Source of the DNA: Psychrobacter submarinus
GTDB lineage: Bacteria; Pseudomonadota; Gammaproteobacteria; Pseudomonadales; Moraxellaceae
Assembly (NCBI RefSeq): GCF_904846685.1
Contig: NZ_CAJHBQ010000002.1
Location: 310,001-374,000, forward strand
Reading direction: 5' to 3'
DNA: 64,000 nucleotides
Below are positions 63,699 to 64,000 of this stretch, piece by piece; positions within the stretch are counted from its first letter, which is position 1; every line of letters starts with the position of its first letter. The notes under the pieces were generated by a model. That model was not told the DNA's origin, ran no database searches, and was given only the letters and a program-made list of their open reading frames with translations. The position numbers and the translations under genes were made by a program.

Positions 63699-63715
63699 CT
63701 GATAACAATTATCAG
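63699..63715. promoter_or_regulatory. Palindrome CTGATAA-CAA-TTATCAG upstream of bfr
   Basis: Perfect 7-3-7 palindrome 146 bp before the bfr ATG. The half-sites resemble Fur recognition (TGATAA/TTATCA), but the spacing differs from the usual box. Confidence 0.35.
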
Positions 63716-63860
63716 TTAGCATCTTATTCTTAGTTCTTAATATTACAAGCCCCGCGCTGTCTTTATGTTAGACTCAACAGTTGATTCATTACGTTTTAGC
63801 TTGCGGTGTTATTGACAGCGCTAATAATGATAAAAGCAAATAAACAAAGGAGTAGCGATT

Positions 63861-64000
63861 ATGAAAGGCAGCCAAAAAGTTATCGATTATTTAAACTTTT
63901 TATTAGGCGGTGAGCTGGCGGCGCGGGATCAGTATTTTATTCATTCTGAGATGTATGCTGAATGGCATTATGGCAAGCTTTATGATCGTATCCACCATGA
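63861..64000 (+). CDS. bfr: Bacterioferritin, 5' part (cut by window end)
   Basis: ATG at 63861 preceded by AAAGGAG. The visible 46 residues, [20 protein letters not shown], then [20 protein letters not shown] and YDRIHH, are the start of a bacterioferritin. The first ferroxidase ligand is the Glu in [11 protein letters not shown]. Position next to bfd supports it. The rest lies outside the window. Confidence 0.95.
   Translation, partial: MKGSQKVIDYLNFLLGGELAARDQYFIHSEMYAEWHYGKLYDRIHH

Overview
The window is chromosomal DNA from a gammaproteobacterium, most likely Psychrobacter or a close relative in the Moraxellaceae. This is inferred from the protein sequences, the roughly mid-40s GC content and AT-rich spacers, the 180-kDa type NAD-glutamate dehydrogenase, the FabH-like ketosynthase and the arrangement of the sulfate genes. 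It is mostly housekeeping and metabolic. There is no prophage, CRISPR array, rRNA or tRNA that I can recognise. Both ends cut genes: putA at the left and bacterioferritin at the right.

Layout. 1-2.7 kb: proline catabolism, with the 3' part of putA and, as a separate downstream gene, what looks like the C-terminal domain of long PutA proteins. 3.3-12.1 kb: a purine catabolism cluster (xdhA-xdhB-xdhC-guaD) in which xdhA is split by a decayed 2-kb IS607-family element. 12.1-13.5 kb: a scar region with a MITE, a palindrome, short tandem repeats, a deleted alpha/beta-hydrolase gene and a small unknown gene. 13.6-17.8 kb: hrpA, followed by a duplicated terminator repeat and a truncated methyltransferase. 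18.6-24 kb: an MliC-type lipoprotein, a DMT permease, a second MITE, YqhA, a 5'-truncated creD, a DUF421 protein with a zinc ribbon, and a pnuC-nadR type NAD-salvage pair. 24.2-33.4 kb: a KAS III-like enzyme, prfA, lysS, an unrecognised 423-residue protein, dnaX with a perfect (Glu-Pro)26 linker, and a LysR regulator followed by a third MITE. 33.8-50.4 kb: argD, yacG, a TrmB-like methyltransferase, an ABC1/UbiB kinase, purD, gdh and sbcDC with a 44-codon membrane ORF behind it. 50.6-62.2 kb: assimilatory sulfate reduction (cysG, cysH, DUF934, cysI, sat, sbp, cysT, cysW, cysA). 62.3-64 kb: an ArsR regulator, then bfd with a Fur box over its promoter, and the start of bfr.

How the genes work together. 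The sulfur genes form a nearly complete route: periplasmic capture and import of sulfate (Sbp, CysT, CysW, CysA), activation (Sat), reduction (CysH, CysI with DUF934) and siroheme for CysI (CysG). A similar ATTCCT(A/T)TA motif lies upstream of three of these transcription units. Guanine deaminase feeds xanthine to xanthine dehydrogenase, but xdhA now has to start within the end of the inserted element.

The most notable signals are: the IS607 insertion with its CC/CC junction and the preserved reading frame of downstream xdhA; the split PutA C-terminal domain; three copies of a 280-307 bp MITE with 19-bp inverted ends; a 16-bp motif (AAATAGCCTAAGCAAA) found exactly four times in spacers, all in the same orientation; and the unknown protein between lysS and dnaX. 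I found no convincing new defence or mobile system. Everything here is from reading the sequence without database searches.
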